NCBI GenBank assembly: GCA_025991245.1
Contig: BQMJ01000071.1
Location: forward strand, 62,001 to 126,000
Length of the DNA: 64,000 bases
Direction: 5' to 3'
From: Galdieria partita
Lineage: Eukaryota; Rhodophyta; Bangiophyceae; Galdieriales; Galdieriaceae
Part shown: positions 60,946 to 64,000 of the stretch, in pieces
Layout: every line of letters begins with the position of its first letter
Position numbering within the stretch: position 1 is the stretch's first letter
The notes under the pieces: model-generated
What the model saw: the letters and a program-made list of their open reading frames with translations, nothing else
Databases searched by the model: none
Told to the model about the DNA's origin: nothing
Program-made: the position numbers and the translations under genes

Positions 60946-62341
60946 GTTGAAATGTAGCTTTTAAGAACAAACGTTGCCTAGTTTTTTGTTGTATACTGAG
61001 CATTATAACTTCTACCCCATTCATCATAATGATAGCTTCAGTTTGAAGCATTGGAATGAAAAGATTAGAGATACTATTAAAAGGAGGGGAAGAAAGGAAG
61101 ATTTCTTCTGGATTCGCATTGATGGAGGAGTTGAAAAATACAAATCTATTTCATAGAACATCGGTTTACAATTCATTCTCCCAAAGATGCAACTCATCCA
61201 CAAGGCAACTATAAGCTGTAAACTTCATTGACAACTCGATTGCTGTTTCGTTTGGTTGATGCGATGTCAAAATACATTTGTAGCAAGTGTAAACAGTTCG
61301 ATTGTTCTCGTAAACTCTAGGAAACTTCTCTTCAGGCTGCAGGGCCAATAAAATAATATGACAATGCAACATAGCTAAATTCCAACTTTAACTTGTTTCA
61401 CATCTTGTTCAAGTAGTCTGAAAGCATATTTTGAAAATATCTCATTGAGTTGTTGCTTTTCTTTTATTCTTGTACTTTATGACGGTTTTACTAGAGCAGA
61501 CAAGATTGGAAGAAACACTTGACAACTCAATTGGTTTCTCTACTATTTAAGTGCTCTTAATTTTTCCAGAATTGTCAGTGGTTGACTGTTGATATTTGGA
61601 GCGTAATCTTTTTGAAATTTCCCAGACTTTTTCAGTTGTGTATAGAGAGTAATGGAAATTAGAGTATATATTTGTCAAGATCAATTCAACGGAACGTTGT
61701 GTGCATAATGTCATTGAGAGTTTTCCTACACAGAATTGACAAAGTAGATAGAGTCAATAATTGATGCTCTATCTCTTTACAATTCAATTGTACTCTATGG
61801 ATTATGAAACACTTAATATGTACATAAGCTGAATTAACAGGTGACTAGTTGTCTCTTATCAGCATACTTGCCTTCAAAATGACAACTTATGTGTCGTTGC
61901 TAATAGGTGATTGGTTCTCTTTGTGATTGATGATTTCTCCTCCAACAATTTCATTAACAAAGATTTGTTTATCTGACAGACTTTAAGAGCTTCCTGAATA
62001 CTTTCTGAATGATCGTTTGGCTGAAAAACATGTCTTCAAGTTTGAAACAATGTGATTCTATACAACTGGAGATACCCAATAAAGACGCTCTTCAAAGCTG
62101 TTTACTTGAAATTGAGGTTGAGTTGATTTCCATCCAAAGTGCTAACAACGACTTTCCTTAGAATATATACATCTTCTATTATTGTAAGCCAATCATCCAT
62201 ATCAGACTTTCTGCTTCCACAATGATTCTTCATTAGCTTGCCAGTCAAGAAAATAAACCATTCAAAACATATCATTTATCCTAGAATTTGTAAATCAAAA
62301 AGCTCAAAACAACTCTGCTTCCATCAAAGGATTATAACAAA
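60946..62341. other. Gene-poor stretch between the two NTPase genes
   Basis: About 1.4 kb, AT-rich. Small frames at 60974-61156 and 61166-61372 have no recognisable motif. It presumably carries the promoter of the NTPase gene to its left. No repeats detected by eye. Confidence 0.45.
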
Positions 62342-64000
62342 TCACTTTTCTTTTTCCAACAAAATTCGAAATCTTTCAGAAAAGCCTTCACTACAAAGAA
62401 ACTCAATATAGTCTGGAACTGATAAACTACCTTTGGCCTCCTTAAATGGTAATGGAGTAACATAGACAATACTAATGCAGTGCCGCCAATCAATACCTTT
62501 GGAATCCAATAAACGAAAATCTACAATCCTTCCAGAATCATCTTCTTCTAACGTGATGGTAAACTCTTCATTCAAAATCAAACCAATTAAGTGTAGTAAC
62601 TGAGGCTTATCTGTTACTTTCACTCGTCTCCTCTTCTTATTACGTTTATGGCCACTTTGGGAACTTGCCATTGATTTTTGTTTCCTCTTTGACCTACTAG
62701 TGGATAAGCTCGCCGAATCTGAAGTATTCCATGCGTCTTCCTTGAAAGAAGGTGGCAAAAAGGAGTTTTCGATAGCAGCAGAGTCACGATTATGATTGTA
62801 AAATGAAGATACAGATACTTGAAAAAAGTATGTATGCCATTGAGAATTCACGATATCCACGAAAATATAATCAAATTGAGGATGTTGTTCTTCCAGTAAT
62901 ATCCAACAGGAACGAGTAAACTTTCTCATTGGAGGATCAAGTTCATCACTAATCAATCGAACACAGCTACTACAAGATAAACTCAAGTTCCTATAAGGTT
63001 TGCTATCGGAACGGATCGTGACTTCTTCTGTTCTATTGATAAACCATAAAAAGAATAATTTTTCAAAAGTCTGTCCTCTTGTGCTTGGATCACTTCGATA
63101 ACGTTCAAACAATTCAGCCAAGTAATTCTCAGAAGCATATCTTTTAAGGAAAGAGGATAACAAGATATCACGTGCAACGCTGTTATAAAAGCGTAAGTAG
63201 ACTTCGTCAACTACAACTAATAAACCTCGACTTATATATGCCCCGTCTGCAACCGTAATAGTAGGTTTAGTTCTATCCATGAATAGCTTATAAAGCATAG
63301 AATCAAAATCGCTCTTTTCTCTTCCAGAACTAAGTCCATCAAGATAACCATTGTGTTTTCGTATCATTTCAGAATATAAATTCGAGGTGAAGCGTGTCTT
63401 TAGACTTTCGAAATTAGCATCAGGACGATCGTTGGCAAGAAATACCATTTTGGCTATCATTCTAGGTACCAACCCAGTAAGTTCGACGACTTCATCTGAA
63501 TGTTGACGAAGAATGGGTGGATAATCAGGTAAATCTTGCCACAAGTCAAACTCTTTGAAACTTAGAGGCTCCAAATAGTGTTTGACACCTCCATAACTAC
63601 TAGGCAGATTATCTTCAAATTGATGATGCTGTGAACCTGCAATAAGAACTCCACAATAAGGCTATTCAAGTAAATGAAAAAGTCATTATAACAATAATAG
63701 AACATTACTTACTGTATTCATCACTTCCATACTGGTATAAAGTCGAAAGAAATCTGGCCACGTATTTGTTTTCTTGCCAAACTCGCGCAACAACACATTA
63801 TGTTCATCGATAATAAACATATTGCGTGGTCCAAGCCGCATTATACAGCGACGAATTGCGAAAGCTAGATTCAGATCTTTCTTTTTGATACAAAAATATA
63901 TCACATGCTTAAGAGGAGAACCATTTAAAGCTTCGTAGTCCCATGACTGAAAACTCGGCAACTCGTCCAGAATGGAGAAATTCATGTACAGCAGCATTTT
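62342..64000 (-). CDS. NTPase-nuclease protein, Crinkler/RHS-like, 5' end beyond window
   Basis: The C-terminal 535 or so residues of a larger protein. Intron 63662-63712 joins VMNTPYCGVLIAGSQHHQ in frame. A Walker B strand (NMFIIDEHNVL) and the following sensor-like YCGVLIAGSQHHQFEDN, then PLSFKEFDLW and VVELTGLVPRMIAKMV, fit the STAND/RHS-type NTPase fold; the P-loop should lie beyond the window. The C-terminal half has FDYIFVDIV and TYFFQVSVSSF, like the D ... Q-x-(S/T) core of the restriction-endonuclease-like domain in Crinkler and RHS proteins. A basic stretch (KRNKKRRRVKV) may be a nuclear signal. Role unknown. Confidence 0.65.

Overview
The window looks like nuclear DNA of a unicellular red alga of the Cyanidiophyceae, most probably Galdieria (inference). 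Genes are tightly packed and are split by many very short introns (about 45-70 nt, nearly all GT-AG). There are plastid-type proteins (a TatA/B-like translocon subunit, a fibrillin, a phytyl-ester-synthase-like acyltransferase), a bacterial-type mercuric reductase, and NTPase genes resembling the expanded archaeal-type ATPase families reported for Galdieria. I rebuilt most genes exon by exon from splice sites, frame continuity and family motifs; the exon models are hand predictions.

Layout. 0-3.3 kb: organellar-type alanyl-tRNA synthetase (-). 3.3-7.1 kb: a Treslin/Sld3-like replication factor (-) divergent from the kinetochore gene SKA1 (+), sharing a 51-bp promoter, then NOP10 (+). 7.3-9.0 kb: a RING-H2 protein (-) and a TatA/B-like protein (+). 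10.2-15.1 kb: a tweety-family membrane protein (+), threonyl-tRNA synthetase (-) and an ELO fatty-acid elongase (+). 15.1-19.5 kb: a plastid fibrillin (-) and a GGCT/alpha-beta-hydrolase/acyltransferase fusion (-). 19.5-21 kb: an AT-rich gene-poor stretch. 21-28.2 kb, all minus: ubiquitin-conjugating enzyme, CbbY-like HAD phosphatase and a 28-exon ABCC transporter. 28.3-30 kb: two small unrecognised genes and a sterol-desaturase-type hydroxylase. 30.3-34.9 kb (+): merA, a 3-methyladenine glycosylase, NIP7, a mercaptopyruvate sulfurtransferase and a NUFIP-like protein, almost without spacers. 34.9-43.3 kb: DHHC acyltransferase, GPN1, ARS2/SERRATE, a WLM metalloprotease (all -), CMC1 (+), a BAR-domain protein (-). 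43.4-48.5 kb: a DUF1752-like/GT4 fusion (-), U2A' (+), SRP receptor alpha (+). 50-54.5 kb: a nucleotide-sugar epimerase (-), enoyl-ACP/CoA reductase (+), SRP receptor beta (-). 55-57.9 kb: a decayed M16-family protease pseudogene (+). 58.6-64 kb: two NTPase plus nuclease-like genes (-), the second cut by the window edge.

Most genes are housekeeping: translation (two tRNA synthetases), ribosome and snoRNP assembly (NOP10, NIP7, NUFIP), RNA processing (U2A', ARS2), protein targeting (both SRP receptor subunits, Tat) and cell division (Treslin-like, SKA1). The accessory parts are merA with a pair of palindromes upstream and the NTPase/nuclease block at the right end. The most notable observations are the Treslin/SKA1 divergent pair, two GC-AG introns (one hidden in frame) and the unusual domain fusions.
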